Origin: Terripilifer sp031921685
GTDB taxonomy: Bacteria > Pseudomonadota > Alphaproteobacteria > Rhizobiales > Beijerinckiaceae
Direction: 5' to 3'
DNA length: 64,000 nucleotides
Assembly (NCBI RefSeq): GCF_031921685.1
Contig: NZ_JAPDHU010000001.1
Location: forward strand, 1,364,001-1,428,000
Shown here piece by piece: positions 44,542 through 53,444 of the stretch. Positions within the stretch are counted from its first letter, which is position 1; each line of letters opens with the position of its first letter. The position numbers and the translations under genes were made by a program. A model generated the notes under the pieces. It was not told where the DNA came from. It was given only the letters and a program-made list of their open reading frames with translations, and did not search any database.

Positions 44542-45257
44542 TCGGGCAGCCCGGCGCGATTCGTCTCAACTTGCCGCAGACGGCGGATGGGCACGGGCTT
44601 GGCATCCGGCGGTTTCAGATAGTACGGCCGGGCCGGCGCCGTCGCTGGATCGGCGATGAGACCGAGGCGGGCGACCTGATGAATGTCGGGCGCGCCGGCA
44701 GGACCGCAAATGACCGCGTTCGAGCCGATGCTCTGGGCTTCGGCCGCCAGAAGCGCCGCGCCGGAGCCGACGAGACACAGCGGGCCGGCGCCGATGGCGC
44801 GTAGCGCCTCGCGCGGCGTCGACAAACGCGGCGACAGGACGATGTAGCCGTTGGAATCGAAAGCCTGGATATAGACATTGCCGTGACGGGCATCGATGGC
44901 GCAGGCGACAATCTGGCCTTGCTCCTTGCCGATCCAGGGCGCGGCGAAAGCCGAAAATGTCGAAACGCCGATCACCGGAATATTGCCGGCCAGACCGATG
45001 GCGCGGGCGGCGGCGACACCGACGCGAATGCCGGTGAAAGAGCCCGGACCGATGGTCACGGCAACGCGGGTGAGGGCGGGAAAGCCACCGGGCGCGGCCT
45101 GCATCACCTCGGCGACGAGCGGCATCAGCGCTTCGGCATGGCCGCGGTCCATGGGCAGGCTGCGGCTGGCGATCGGCTCGTCAGCGCCGGCGAGGCTGAC
45201 ACAAGCCGAAGCCGCTGACATCGAGGTATCTAAGGCCAGAATCATTGTCTCTGGCAT
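44538..45257 (-). CDS. tsaB: tRNA threonylcarbamoyladenosine biosynthesis protein TsaB
   Basis: ASKHA-fold partner of TsaD in making t6A37 of tRNA. The 239-residue protein starts ILALDTSMSAASACV, and has the TsaB blocks VTIGPGSFTGIRVGVAAARAIG near 88-109 and VACAIDARHGNVYIQ near 135-149. Two starts are possible, 45257 and 45245, neither with a strong ribosome site; the longer is given. It overlaps rimI. tsaD and tsaE are elsewhere. Confidence 0.93.
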   Translation of the reverse strand: MPETMILALDTSMSAASACVSLAGADEPIASRSLPMDRGHAEALMPLVAEVMQAAPGGFPALTRVAVTIGPGSFTGIRVGVAAARAIGLAGNIPVIGVSTFSAFAAPWIGKEQGQIVACAIDARHGNVYIQAFDSNGYIVLSPRLSTPREALRAIGAGPLCLVGSGAALLAAEAQSIGSNAVICGPAGAPDIHQVARLGLIADPATAPARPYYLKPPDAKPVPIRRLRQVETNRAGLPE

Positions 45258-45274
45258 AGCTGGCCAAGGCCTTC

Positions 45275-45306
45275 ATGTCATCCCGGATGCCACAGGCGAT
45301 CCGGGC
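45275..45306. repeat. Dispersed BIME-like element, copy 6 (single left arm)
   Basis: TGTCATCCCGGAT, tip GCC-ACA-GGC, then GATCCGGGC in the gap between tsaB and the upstream side of nfu. No right arm follows. Confidence 0.65.
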
Positions 45307-45319
45307 CGACAGCCGTCAA

Positions 45320-45880
45320 TCAGATCTGTTCCACCGCCCGCACTTCCGGCAGGAAGTGGGTCATCAGGTTCTGGATACCGTGCTTGAGCGTGGCCGTGGA
45401 CGAGGGGCAGCCGGAGCAGGCGCCCTTCATGGTCAGGTACAAGGTGCCGTCCTTGAAACCCTTGAAGGTGATGTCGCCGCCATCGCCGGCTACCGCCGGG
45501 CGGACGCGGGTTTCGAGCAATTCCTTGATCGTGGCGACGGTTTCGGCGTCCTCGGGGGCGAAGAATTCGTCCTCGTCGTCGAGGACCGGGGTCTCACCGT
45601 CGTTGAGCAGCGGCGCGCCCGACATGAAATGTTCCATGATGGCGCCGAGGATCGACGGCTTCAGATGCTGCCATTCGCCGCCCGATTTGGTCACCGAGAC
45701 GAAATCCGGGCCGAACATGACGCTCGATACATTGTCGATGGAAAACAAGGCCCTAGCCAGCGGTGAAGCGCCGGCGGCATCGAATGAGGTGAATTCGCGG
45801 GTGCCTTCGCCGAGCACGGTTTCACCGGGCAGGAACTTCAGGGTCGACGGGTTGGGGGTCGCTTCGGTCTGGATAAACAT
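45320..45880 (-). CDS. NifU/Nfu-family iron-sulfur cluster scaffold or carrier
   Basis: A 186-residue protein with an N-terminal Nfu_N domain (FIQTEATPNPSTLKFLPG) and a C-terminal NifU-like domain whose ACSGCPSS motif near 154-161 provides the CxxC that bridges a 4Fe-4S cluster between two subunits. This architecture matches mitochondrial NFU1 and alphaproteobacterial Nfu proteins delivering clusters to lipoate synthase, aconitase and similar enzymes. It is not in an isc or suf operon. A good promoter lies directly upstream. Confidence 0.94.
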   Translation of the reverse strand: MFIQTEATPNPSTLKFLPGETVLGEGTREFTSFDAAGASPLARALFSIDNVSSVMFGPDFVSVTKSGGEWQHLKPSILGAIMEHFMSGAPLLNDGETPVLDDEDEFFAPEDAETVATIKELLETRVRPAVAGDGGDITFKGFKDGTLYLTMKGACSGCPSSTATLKHGIQNLMTHFLPEVRAVEQI

Positions 45881-45929
45881 GGCAAAATTCCAGGGGAAAC
45901 GCCGCCCACTGGCGGCTCTGTCACCCTCT

Positions 45930-45958
45930 TATATGGAACCACACCGGGGTCCGATCAA
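45930..45958 (-). promoter_or_regulatory. Candidate sigma-70 promoter of nfu
   Basis: On the minus strand TTGATC (45953-45958) and CATATA (45930-45935) are 17 bp apart and 50 bp upstream of the nfu ATG. The -35 overlaps the stop codon of the universal stress protein gene. Confidence 0.45.
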
Positions 45959-46449
45959 GCCAAAGCCTCGATATCTTCGTCGCTCAAAGCGCCCGGCACG
46001 ATGACCACCGGGATGGGAAAGGTTCCCGCCGCCTTGCCCGCCATCAGCGTGACGAGCGGCCCCGGCCCTTCCGGGCCGCTCGAAGCGGCGAGCACCAGAA
46101 GCGAAATATCCTGGTCTTCCTCGATCAGCCCCACAATCTGTTCGAGCTTAAGGCCAAAGCGGATGACGCGTTCGGCCTCGACATCGACGAGTTCGCGGGC
46201 ACGGGTAGCGGCGAGTTCCAATTGATCGTTGGCGCGATCCTCGCCTTCCTGACGCATCATCTCGCCAACGGCGAGCCATTCCTGCGACTGTTCCACTTCG
46301 ACGATGGCCAGCATCATCATGATGGCGCCGGTGCGCGCCGCACGGCGTGCGGCGAAGGCCACCGCCTGCGTGCTTTCCGCGCTGCCATCGATGACGACGA
46401 GAAATTTCGGCTTGTGTCCCGACTGATATGAACTGCGTCGTCCGCCCAT
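45955..46449 (-). CDS. Universal stress protein family
   Basis: A 164-residue UspA-fold protein. The strand-loop start KFLVVIDGSAESTQAVAFAARRA near 17-39 and the late segment LVTLMAGKAAGTFPIPVVIVPG fit the family, but the ATP-binding GxxGxxxxxxxxGS(V) loop is degenerate (LAASSGPEGPGP replaces GSRGxxG), so ATP binding is doubtful. The ATG at 46449 has GAGGAG correctly spaced; a GTG at 46455 is too close to it. Role unknown. Confidence 0.88.
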   Translation of the reverse strand: MGGRRSSYQSGHKPKFLVVIDGSAESTQAVAFAARRAARTGAIMMMLAIVEVEQSQEWLAVGEMMRQEGEDRANDQLELAATRARELVDVEAERVIRFGLKLEQIVGLIEEDQDISLLVLAASSGPEGPGPLVTLMAGKAAGTFPIPVVIVPGALSDEDIEALA

Positions 46450-46538
46450 TGGCACTCCTCGAAGATCGTCGATTGCGGGCCGTGGTCATCGTGCCACCAG
46501 GACGGTGATGAGGCAAATGCGCGATGGAGTGCGCGCAC

Positions 46539-46703
46539 CTCTGTGTCATCCCGGACACTTGCGCAGCAAGTGATCCGGGACCCAGGGGCCAACGGTACAA
46601 TGCTGATCATCGTTCAACGATGTGACGGCTTATGATTGAAGATTCATCCACACGCCCCTGGGTCCCGGATCGCACCTGCGGCGCGTCCGGGATGACACCG
46701 AGG
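46539..46703. repeat. Dispersed BIME-like element, copy 7 (complete)
   Basis: Left arm CTGTGTCATCCCGGA with a long tip CACTTGC-GCA-GCAAGTG then ATCCGGGACCCAGGGGC. Right arm GCCCCTGGGTCCCGGATC, tip CGC...GCG, GTCCGGGATGACACCGAGG. It abuts the trpS stop codon, separating it from the universal stress gene. Confidence 0.87.
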
Positions 46704-47747
46704 TTAGCGCCGCACGAAGCCGACGATATCCTTCACCGCGTTCATGTTGCGCGCGGCGATCGCCTCGGCGCGCGCGGCGCCGTCGTTGAGGATGCTGTCG
46801 ATATGGCTTGGATCGCCGGTCAGACGGCGCATCTCGTCGGCGATCGGCGCGAGTTTCTCGACCGACAGATCGACGAGCGCATTCTTGAACGTCGAGAAAT
46901 TGCCGCCGCCGAATTGTTTCAGCACATCGGCCTTGTTGCCGTCGGAGAGCGCCGCGAAAATGCCGACCAGATTGTCGGCTTCCGGCCGCGTCTCAAGGCC
47001 TTTCGGCTCCGATGGCAAAGGCTCCGGATCGGTCTTCGCCTTGCGCACCTTCTGCGCGATCGTGTCGGCACTGTCGGTGAGATTGATGCGCGAATAATCG
47101 GAGGCATCGGACTTCGACATTTTCTTCGAACCGTCGCGCAGGCTCATGACGCGCGTCGCCGGCCCTTGAATCAAAGGCTCGGGCTGCGGAAAGAAGGCTT
47201 CGCCAAAGCCGTTGGACGCGATCGATGCCGCGAAGTCGTTGTTGAATTTTTGCGCGATGTCGCGCGCCAGTTCCAGATGCTGTTTCTGATCTTCGCCGAC
47301 CGGCACGTGGGTGGCGCGATAGATCAGAATGTCGGAGGCCATCAGCACCGGATAGGCATAGAGACCGACGGAGGCATTCTCGCGATCCTTACCGGCCTTC
47401 TCCTTGAACTGCGTCATGCGATTCATCCAGCCGATGCGCGCGACGCAATTGAAGACCCAGGCTAGTTCCGCATGCTGCGGCACCTGGCTCTGGTTGAAGA
47501 CGATATGTTTCTTCGGATCGATGCCGCAGGCGATGAAAGCGGCGGTGACTTCGCGGATCTGCGCCTTCAACGCCACCGGATCTTGCGGCATGGTGATGGC
47601 ATGCAGATCGACCACGCAATAGATGCACTCGTGGGTCGTCTGCAATTCGACGAAACGTTTAATCGCGCCCAGGTAGTTTCCGAGATGAAGGTTGCCGGTC
47701 GGCTGCACGCCGGAAAAAACGAGCTGGGGGAATTCGGCCATTGTCAT
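46704..47747 (-). CDS. trpS: Tryptophanyl-tRNA synthetase
   Basis: Class I aminoacyl-tRNA synthetase of 347 residues. The HIGH-type motif is PTGNLHLGNYLGA near 16-28, and KKMSKSDAS is the KMSKS loop near 207-215. DLHAITMPQDP and GEDQKQHLELARDIA are also typical. Two ATGs lie six bases apart at the start; the first is given. In many rhizobia trpS and a universal stress protein gene are neighbours near nfu, as here. Confidence 0.97.
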   Translation of the reverse strand: MTMAEFPQLVFSGVQPTGNLHLGNYLGAIKRFVELQTTHECIYCVVDLHAITMPQDPVALKAQIREVTAAFIACGIDPKKHIVFNQSQVPQHAELAWVFNCVARIGWMNRMTQFKEKAGKDRENASVGLYAYPVLMASDILIYRATHVPVGEDQKQHLELARDIAQKFNNDFAASIASNGFGEAFFPQPEPLIQGPATRVMSLRDGSKKMSKSDASDYSRINLTDSADTIAQKVRKAKTDPEPLPSEPKGLETRPEADNLVGIFAALSDGNKADVLKQFGGGNFSTFKNALVDLSVEKLAPIADEMRRLTGDPSHIDSILNDGAARAEAIAARNMNAVKDIVGFVRR

Positions 47748-47870
47748 ACCCGTGAATTTTGCCCGAGAAACTGCCCGTGCAACTTGCCCGCGAAACTTGG
47801 AAGGCCCGGTTTATGGCAATGGCCGGTTTCGAATGCAAGTGCGCCATCGCACAGCGGATTTTCATGGCCG

Positions 47871-47949
47871 ACGCGCAGCGCAGGTGCGATCCGGGAACCA
47901 GGGGGCAACGACGCATGCTGATCACGCCGCGCGTGTCCGGGATGACACG
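47871..47949. repeat. Dispersed BIME-like element, copy 8 (internally shortened)
   Basis: The left arm keeps ACGCGCAGCG...GCGATCCGGGAACCAGGGG but lacks its GTGTCATCC start. The right arm is TGATCACGCCGCGCGTGTCCGGGATGACAC with the GCCCCTGG part missing. It lies between trpS and hslU. Confidence 0.65.
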
Positions 47950-47966
47950 AAGACAGCGGCAGTGCC

Positions 47967-49274
47967 TCAGAGAATAAACCGGCTGAGGTCGGTGTTGCGG
48001 GCGAGATCGCCGATATTGGCCTCGACGAAGGCCGCATCGACGGTGATCGCCTCGCCGGAACGGTCGGGCGCCGTGAAGCCGATATTGTCGAGCACCCGTT
48101 CCATGATCGTCTGCAGCCGGCGCGCGCCGATATTTTCGACCGAGGTGTTGACCTGGGCGGCGATCCTGGCGATCGCCTCGATGCCATCGTCGGTGAAGGC
48201 GAGCTGAACGCCCTCGGTCTGCATCAGAGCTTCGTATTGCTTGACCAGGCTCGATTCCGGCTCGCGCAGGATGCGGCGCAGGTCGTCCTCGTTGAGAGAG
48301 GCGAGTTCGACACGGATCGGCAGGCGGCCTTGCAGTTCCGGCAACAGGTCGGACGGCTTGCTGACGTGGAAGGCGCCGGAAGCAATGAACAGGATATGGT
48401 CGGTCTTCACCGCACCGTGCTTGGTGGCCACCGTCGTGCCTTCGATCAGCGGCAGCAGATCGCGCTGCACCCCCTCGCGCGACACATCGGCGCCGCTGCG
48501 GTTTTCGCGGGCGCAGATCTTGTCGATCTCGTCGAGGAAAACGATGGCATTGCTTTCGGTCTCGCGGATCGCTTCCTGCACCACCTGATCCTGATCGAGC
48601 AGCTTGTCGCTCTCTTCGGCGATCAACGGTTCGTAAATGTCGCGCACGGTAGCGCGGCGCGGTTTGGCCTTGCCGCCCAGGGCTTTTCCGAACAGATCGC
48701 CCAATGAAATCGCTCCGACCGAAGCACCCGGCATGTTCGGCAGCTCGAACATCGGCGTCGCGGAGCCGCCGGAGGCCACTTCGATTTCGATCTCCTTGTC
48801 GTCGAGTTCGCCGGCGCGCAGTTTCTTGCGAAAGCTGTCGCGCGTGGCGGGCGAAGCGGTCGCGCCGACCAAAGCGTCGAGCACGCGCTCTTCGGCGGCG
48901 AGATGCGCCTTGGCGCGCAGGTCCTTGCGCTTGCGCTCTTTCACCATGGCGATCGCTACTTCGATCAAGTCGCGCACGATCTGTTCGACGTCGCGACCGA
49001 CATAGCCGACCTCGGTGAACTTGGTGGCCTCGACTTTGAGGAACGGCGCGCCGGCCAGTTTGGCGATGCGGCGGGCAATCTCGGTCTTGCCGCAGCCGGT
49101 GGGGCCGATCATCAGAATGTTTTTGGGCAACACTTCCTCGCGCATCGGCGATTCAAGTTTCAGCCGGCGCCAGCGGTTGCGCATGGCATTGGCCACGGCG
49201 CGCTTGGCCTCCTTCTGTCCGACGATATAGCGGTCGAGTTCGGATACGATTTCGCGCGGCGAGAAATCCGTCAT
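47967..49274 (-). CDS. hslU: HslU, ATPase subunit of HslVU protease
   Basis: AAA+ unfoldase of 435 residues that feeds proteins to HslV. It starts SPREIVSELDRYIVGQKEAKRAVA, has Walker A GPTGCGKTEIARR near 57-69, Walker B IVFLDEIDKI near 245-254 and sensor regions including LPELQGRLPIRVEL; the C terminus ends DLSRFIL, which docks into HslV. The variable I domain is of normal size. It follows hslV by 14 bp in an operon with a heat-shock-type promoter. Confidence 0.97.
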   Translation of the reverse strand: MTDFSPREIVSELDRYIVGQKEAKRAVANAMRNRWRRLKLESPMREEVLPKNILMIGPTGCGKTEIARRIAKLAGAPFLKVEATKFTEVGYVGRDVEQIVRDLIEVAIAMVKERKRKDLRAKAHLAAEERVLDALVGATASPATRDSFRKKLRAGELDDKEIEIEVASGGSATPMFELPNMPGASVGAISLGDLFGKALGGKAKPRRATVRDIYEPLIAEESDKLLDQDQVVQEAIRETESNAIVFLDEIDKICARENRSGADVSREGVQRDLLPLIEGTTVATKHGAVKTDHILFIASGAFHVSKPSDLLPELQGRLPIRVELASLNEDDLRRILREPESSLVKQYEALMQTEGVQLAFTDDGIEAIARIAAQVNTSVENIGARRLQTIMERVLDNIGFTAPDRSGEAITVDAAFVEANIGDLARNTDLSRFIL

Positions 49275-49288
49275 TTCATATGCTCTCG

Positions 49289-49855
49289 TCAGATGCTTTC
49301 GATCACCAGATTGGTGTTGGTGTAGACGCAGATTTCGGCGGCGATGGCCATGGCGCGGCGGACGATGGTTTCGGCATCGAGATCCATCGGCAGCAGAGCG
49401 CGCGCCGCCGCCAGCGCATAATTGCCGCCCGAGCCCACCGCCATGACGCTGCCATGTTCGGACTGCTCAGGCTCGAGCACGTCGCCATTGCCGCTGAGCA
49501 GCAGCGACGCGTTGCGATCGGCGACGAGCATCATGGCTTCGAGCCGGCGCAGATAGCGATCGGTGCGCCAGTCCTTGCCCAGTTCGACGCAGGCGCGCAC
49601 CAATTGATCCGGATATTGCTCGATCTTGGCTTCGAGCCGTTCGAACAGGGTGAAGGCGTCGGCCGTGGCGCCGGCGAAACCGCCGATGACATTGCCCTTG
49701 CCGAGGCGGCGCACCTTGCGGGCATTGCCCTTGACCACCGTCTGGCCCAGGCTCACCTGCCCATCGCCGCCGACGACGACCTTGCCGCCCTTGCGGACCA
49801 TCAGAATGGTGGTGGCGTGCCAGACCGCCGGGCCGGCATGATCGTCCTGGGACAT
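49289..49855 (-). CDS. hslV: HslV, proteolytic subunit of HslVU protease
   Basis: Threonine protease of 188 residues forming double hexamers capped by HslU. The N-terminal pro-segment precedes the catalytic threonine in HATTILMVRKGGKVVVGGDGQ near 14-30 (mature Thr after processing). GFAGATADAFTLFERLE and GSGGNYALAAARALL are also diagnostic. The alphaproteobacterial form has a longer pro-segment than E. coli HslV, as here. It is divergent from hisB. Confidence 0.97.
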   Translation of the reverse strand: MSQDDHAGPAVWHATTILMVRKGGKVVVGGDGQVSLGQTVVKGNARKVRRLGKGNVIGGFAGATADAFTLFERLEAKIEQYPDQLVRACVELGKDWRTDRYLRRLEAMMLVADRNASLLLSGNGDVLEPEQSEHGSVMAVGSGGNYALAAARALLPMDLDAETIVRRAMAIAAEICVYTNTNLVIESI

Positions 49856-49926
49856 TATATGATCTCTTGATGATCGCTTGGAAGGAGCCGGACCGACCGG
49901 CGCGCCTGTCTGTTGGGACCGTCCAT

Positions 49927-49953
49927 CTATGGCGCTGGGCCGACCGGCGCAAG
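49927..49953 (-). promoter_or_regulatory. Candidate RpoH (sigma-32) promoter of hslVU
   Basis: On the minus strand CTTG (49950-49953) and CCATAG (49927-49932) are separated by 17 bp, close to the alphaproteobacterial heat-shock consensus CTTG-N17-CYTATNT. The site is about 70 bp upstream of the hslV start, and hslVU are classic RpoH targets. Confidence 0.5.
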
Positions 49954-50137
49954 GGACCTATCCTCAGACCTGTCCTCGCCGGGCTTAATAGTCTAGGTTA
50001 AGAATGCGGGACCGCTTGGCAGGATCACTCGGCAGGACCACTTGGTAAGGGTGATCCCAGCCAAGGGTGGTAAAGCCGCCTGCGGGTTGATAGAAGCCCG
50101 GCATCCCTCAGAGACTTGCCCTCGGAGCGTAAGCCGA

Positions 50138-50731
50138 ATGCGTACCGCGACCATCACGCGCCAGACGAAAGAGACGAGCATTTCCGTCACCGTCAACCTG
50201 GACGGCACCGGAAAGACCTCGATTTCGACCGGAATCGGCTTTTTCGACCATATGTTGGACCAGCTCGGCCGCCACAGCCTGATCGACCTCACGGTCAAGG
50301 CGGATGGCGACCTGCACATCGACGATCACCACACGGTCGAAGACACCGGCATTGCCATCGGCCAGGCCCTGCGCAAGGCCTTGGGCGAGATGCGCGGCAT
50401 CGTCCGCTATGCCGACGTGCGCCTGCCGATGGACGAAACCCTGACCCAGGTGGCCGTCGACCTGTCGGGCCGAGCCTTTCTGGTGTTTCGCACCCAATTC
50501 TCGACGCCGAAGATCGGCACGTTCGACACCCAGCTCGTGCGCGAATTTTTCCAGGCCTTCGCCATGAATGCTGGCATGACTTTGCATATCGAGACTGCCT
50601 ATGGCGTCAACGATCACCATATTGCGGAGTCCTGCTTCAAGGGTGTGGCCCGGGCCTTGCGGGCCGCGGCGACGATCGATCCGCGCCAGAGCGATCAAGT
50701 TCCCTCGACCAAGGGAACATTGTCGGTCTGA
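50138..50731 (+). CDS. hisB: Imidazoleglycerol-phosphate dehydratase
   Basis: Sixth step of histidine synthesis. The 197-residue monofunctional HisB has the duplicated metal motifs: GIGFFDHMLDQLGRHS near 32-47, DLHIDDHHTVEDTGIAIG near 57-74, and in the second half MNAGMTLHIETAYGVNDHHIAESCFK. The ATG at 50138 gives the conserved start RTATITRQTKETSI; an open frame to 50042 is not conserved. It leads hisB-DUF2628-hisH-hisA-hisF-hisE. The E. coli-type phosphatase domain is absent, so HisN or another phosphatase acts elsewhere. Confidence 0.97.
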   Translation: MRTATITRQTKETSISVTVNLDGTGKTSISTGIGFFDHMLDQLGRHSLIDLTVKADGDLHIDDHHTVEDTGIAIGQALRKALGEMRGIVRYADVRLPMDETLTQVAVDLSGRAFLVFRTQFSTPKIGTFDTQLVREFFQAFAMNAGMTLHIETAYGVNDHHIAESCFKGVARALRAAATIDPRQSDQVPSTKGTLSV

Positions 50732-50748
50732 TATCATTTGAGTTTCGC

Positions 50749-51225
50749 ATGCCTGTGTTCACCATTCACACGCCTTCCGCGAGCCCGTCCGGTGGCGATC
50801 CCGCCGCCGGGGCGGTGTTCGTGCGCGAGGGCTTTTCCCGCCTGGCTTTCCTGTTCGGACCGCTGTGGCTGCTCTGGAACCGGCGCTGGCTCGCCTTCGG
50901 CCTGTGGTTTCTGGCCTTCGCCTGCGTTTTCTTCGCCATTCGGCGGCTGGGCTTCAGCCCGGCTCTGATGGCCGCCTATTATTTCGGCATCGGCCTGCTT
51001 CTTGGTCTGGAAGCGCCTGTTTTGCGGCGCGCGGCTTTGGCCGGACGCGGTTTCGCGCTGTCCGACATCGCCGTCGCCGAAACGCTGCGCGAAGCGGAGA
51101 TCACCTGGTTCGCCCGCCGGCGGCCGGCCACAACGCCGACACCCGCCCTGGCGGTCGCGACCCATCCAGGGCGCGCCGTGCCGCCGGTCGGCCTGTTTCC
51201 CGATATTCCGAGTTCGCGATCATGA
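50749..51225 (+). CDS. DUF2628 membrane protein inside the his operon
   Basis: A 158-residue protein with a DUF2628-like layout: a short N terminus (MPVFTIHTPSASPSG), then GFSRLAFLFGPLWLLWNRRWLAFG near 26-50, two further hydrophobic helices, and a cytoplasmic tail with FARRRPATTP. It starts 18 bp after hisB, and its stop overlaps the hisH start (ATGA). DUF2628 genes occur in this position in other rhizobial his operons, to my knowledge; no role in histidine synthesis has been shown. Membrane location is clear, function unknown. Confidence 0.85.
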   Translation: MPVFTIHTPSASPSGGDPAAGAVFVREGFSRLAFLFGPLWLLWNRRWLAFGLWFLAFACVFFAIRRLGFSPALMAAYYFGIGLLLGLEAPVLRRAALAGRGFALSDIAVAETLREAEITWFARRRPATTPTPALAVATHPGRAVPPVGLFPDIPSSRS

Positions 51226-51872
51226 GCGTCGCGATCATCGACTACGGTTCCGGCAATCTGCACTCCGCCCGCAAGGCTTTCGAGCGCGCGGCGCTGGAGA
51301 GTGGTGCCGGTTCGACCATCACCGTCACCTCCGACCCGGACGCCGTCGCCCGGGCCGATCGGATCGTCCTGCCTGGCGTCGGCGCCTTCGCCGATTGCCG
51401 GCATGGCCTCGATGCCACGACCGGCATGGTCGAGGCCCTGCGTGAGGCGGTGATCGCCAAGGGCCGGCCGTTTCTGGGCATCTGTGTCGGCATGCAGTTG
51501 CTCGCGACGCGCGGGCTGGAACATGTGACGACGCAAGGCCTCGACTGGATCGGCGGCGACGTGGTGGCGCTCAAGCCCAGCGACGCGGCGCTGAAAGTGC
51601 CGCACATGGGCTGGAACACGATCACGCTGAACCGGCCGCATCCGGTCTTCGACGGTCTCGTCACCGGCGACAAAGGTCTGCACGCCTATTTCGTCCACTC
51701 CTATCACCTAAGTGCGGCCGCGCCGGCCTCGGTTCTGGCGACGGCTGATTATGGCGGCACGGTCACGGCGGTGGTCGGACGCGACAATATTATCGGCACG
51801 CAATTTCACCCCGAGAAGAGCCAGAAGCTGGGCCTCGGGCTGATCGGCAATTTCCTAAGGTGGGCTCCGTGA
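51222..51872 (+). CDS. hisH: Imidazole glycerol phosphate synthase, glutaminase subunit
   Basis: Class I glutamine amidotransferase of 216 residues that supplies ammonia to HisF. The nucleophile is in GICVGMQLL near 83-91, and the catalytic His/Glu pair in TQFHPEKSQKLG near 195-206. It starts VAIIDYGSGNLHSARKAFERA. The start overlaps the DUF2628 stop (ATGA), and its stop overlaps the hisA GTG start (GTGA), so the trio is translationally coupled. Confidence 0.97.
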   Translation: MSVAIIDYGSGNLHSARKAFERAALESGAGSTITVTSDPDAVARADRIVLPGVGAFADCRHGLDATTGMVEALREAVIAKGRPFLGICVGMQLLATRGLEHVTTQGLDWIGGDVVALKPSDAALKVPHMGWNTITLNRPHPVFDGLVTGDKGLHAYFVHSYHLSAAAPASVLATADYGGTVTAVVGRDNIIGTQFHPEKSQKLGLGLIGNFLRWAP

Positions 51873-52615
51873 TTCTGTTTCCTGCGATCGATCTGAAAGA
51901 GGGGGAGTGCGTTCGCCTCATCCATGGCGACATGTCGCAAGCCACCGTCTTCAACGACGATCCGGCCGCGCAGGCGCGCACGTTCGAACAGCAGGGTTTT
52001 GAATATCTGCATGTGGTCGATCTCGACGGCGCCTTCTCCGGCAAGCCGGAGAATGCCCGCGCCGTCGATGCGATCCTGCAGGCGATCGACATTCCCGTGC
52101 AGCTCGGCGGCGGCATTCGCGACATGCGCACCGTCGAAGGCTGGCTCGAAAAGGGTGTCAGCCGCACGATCATCGGCACGGCGGCGGTGAAGGACCCGAG
52201 CTTCGTGCGCGAAGCGGCGCGGCGGCATCCCGGCCGCATCGCCGTCGGCGTCGACGCGCGCGACGGTTTCGTCGCCGTCGAAGGCTGGGCGCGCGTCTCG
52301 CAACTCTCGGCGCTCGATATCGGCAAGCGTTTCGAGGATGCCGGCGTCGCCGCCATCATCTACACCGACATTTCGCGCGACGGCGTGCTGAAGGGCCTCA
52401 ACATGGAGGCGACCCTGGCGCTCGCCAATGCGCTGACCATTCCGGTCATCGCCTCGGGCGGCCTGGCTTCCATCGACGATGTCAAACGTCTGCTTGAGCC
52501 CGATAGCGCGGCGCTGGCCGGCGCCATCACAGGCCGCGCGCTTTACGACGGCCGTCTCGATGCGGCCGAGGCCTTGGCGCTGATCCGCGCCGCGCGGGAG
52601 AAATCGGTTGCTTAA
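51869..52615 (+). CDS. hisA: ProFAR isomerase HisA
   Basis: TIM-barrel isomerase of histidine synthesis, 248 residues from a GTG start at 51869. The start ILFPAIDLKEGECVRL is the family norm; AAGG at 51857-51860 is well spaced to this GTG, while an upstream in-frame GTG at 51860 would add three residues. Phosphate-binding LGGGIRDMRTVEGWL near 79-93 and IASGGLASIDDV near 200-211, and catalytic aspartates near 8 and 127 (VDARDG region), are seen. It overlaps hisF by 8 bp. Confidence 0.96.
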   Translation: MILFPAIDLKEGECVRLIHGDMSQATVFNDDPAAQARTFEQQGFEYLHVVDLDGAFSGKPENARAVDAILQAIDIPVQLGGGIRDMRTVEGWLEKGVSRTIIGTAAVKDPSFVREAARRHPGRIAVGVDARDGFVAVEGWARVSQLSALDIGKRFEDAGVAAIIYTDISRDGVLKGLNMEATLALANALTIPVIASGGLASIDDVKRLLEPDSAALAGAITGRALYDGRLDAAEALALIRAAREKSVA

Positions 52616-53369
52616 GTGCCGCGTCATTCCCTGTCTCGATGTGAAGGACGGGCGCGTCGTCAAAGGCGTCAATTTCGTCGATCTGCGCGATGCCGGCGAT
52701 CCCGTGGAATCCGCCATCGCCTATGATGCGGCGGGCGCCGACGAATTGTGCTTCCTCGACATCACCGCCAGCCATGAAAATCGCGGCACGATCCTCGACG
52801 TGGTGCAGCGGACGGCGGAAGCCTGTTTCATGCCGCTGACGGTGGGCGGCGGTGTGCGCACCACCGACGATATCCGAAAACTGCTGCTGGCCGGCGCCGA
52901 TAAAGTGTCGATCAATACAGCGGCCGTGTTCAACCGCGATTTCGTGCGCGAGGCGGCGGAGAAATTCGGCAGCCAGTGCATTGTCGTGGCCATCGACACC
53001 AAGCGCGTCGGCGACGGCAAATGGGAAATCTTCACCCATGGCGGCCGCAAGCCGACGGGCATCGATGCGGTCGCCTATGCGCGCGAAGTGGAGGCGCTGG
53101 GCGCCGGCGAAATCCTTCTGACCTCGATGGATCGCGACGGCACCCGCTCGGGCTTCGATATCGACGTGACCCGCACCATCGCCGATGCGGTAAAAATCCC
53201 GCTCATTGCCTCGGGCGGTGTCGGCAATCTTGACCATCTGGTCGGCGGCATCCGCGACGGCCATGCCAGCGCCGTGCTGGCCGCCTCCATTTTCCATTTT
53301 GGCGAGTTTACGATACGACAGGCCAAGGACCATATGGCCGCGGCTGGGCTGGCGGTCCGCAACGACTGA
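52608..53369 (+). CDS. hisF: Imidazole glycerol phosphate synthase, cyclase subunit
   Basis: TIM-barrel cyclase of 253 residues, partner of HisH, producing imidazole glycerol phosphate and AICAR. LKCRVIPCLDVKDGRVVKGVNF opens the protein with the catalytic Asp near 11; VGGGVRTTDDIRKLL near 81-95, LLTSMDRDGTRSGFDI with the second Asp near 130s-170s region and SGGVGNLDHLV follow. Translation begins at a TTG at 52608 after GGGAG, inside the last codons of hisA. No ATG can replace it without losing the catalytic first strand. Confidence 0.97.
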   Translation: MLKCRVIPCLDVKDGRVVKGVNFVDLRDAGDPVESAIAYDAAGADELCFLDITASHENRGTILDVVQRTAEACFMPLTVGGGVRTTDDIRKLLLAGADKVSINTAAVFNRDFVREAAEKFGSQCIVVAIDTKRVGDGKWEIFTHGGRKPTGIDAVAYAREVEALGAGEILLTSMDRDGTRSGFDIDVTRTIADAVKIPLIASGGVGNLDHLVGGIRDGHASAVLAASIFHFGEFTIRQAKDHMAAAGLAVRND

Positions 53370-53444
53370 TCAACTAACTGACTGTCACAGGCTTTTTGCC
53401 CTTCGAGGGGCAGCGCGGAAAGGCTTTGCGGAAAGGCTTCGCAT

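Noticed and set aside
46539..46703. Treating the repeat before trpS as a T-box or trp leader
   Set aside because: The same sequence recurs at unrelated genes, so it is not a tryptophan-specific leader, and it lies at the 3-prime side of trpS.
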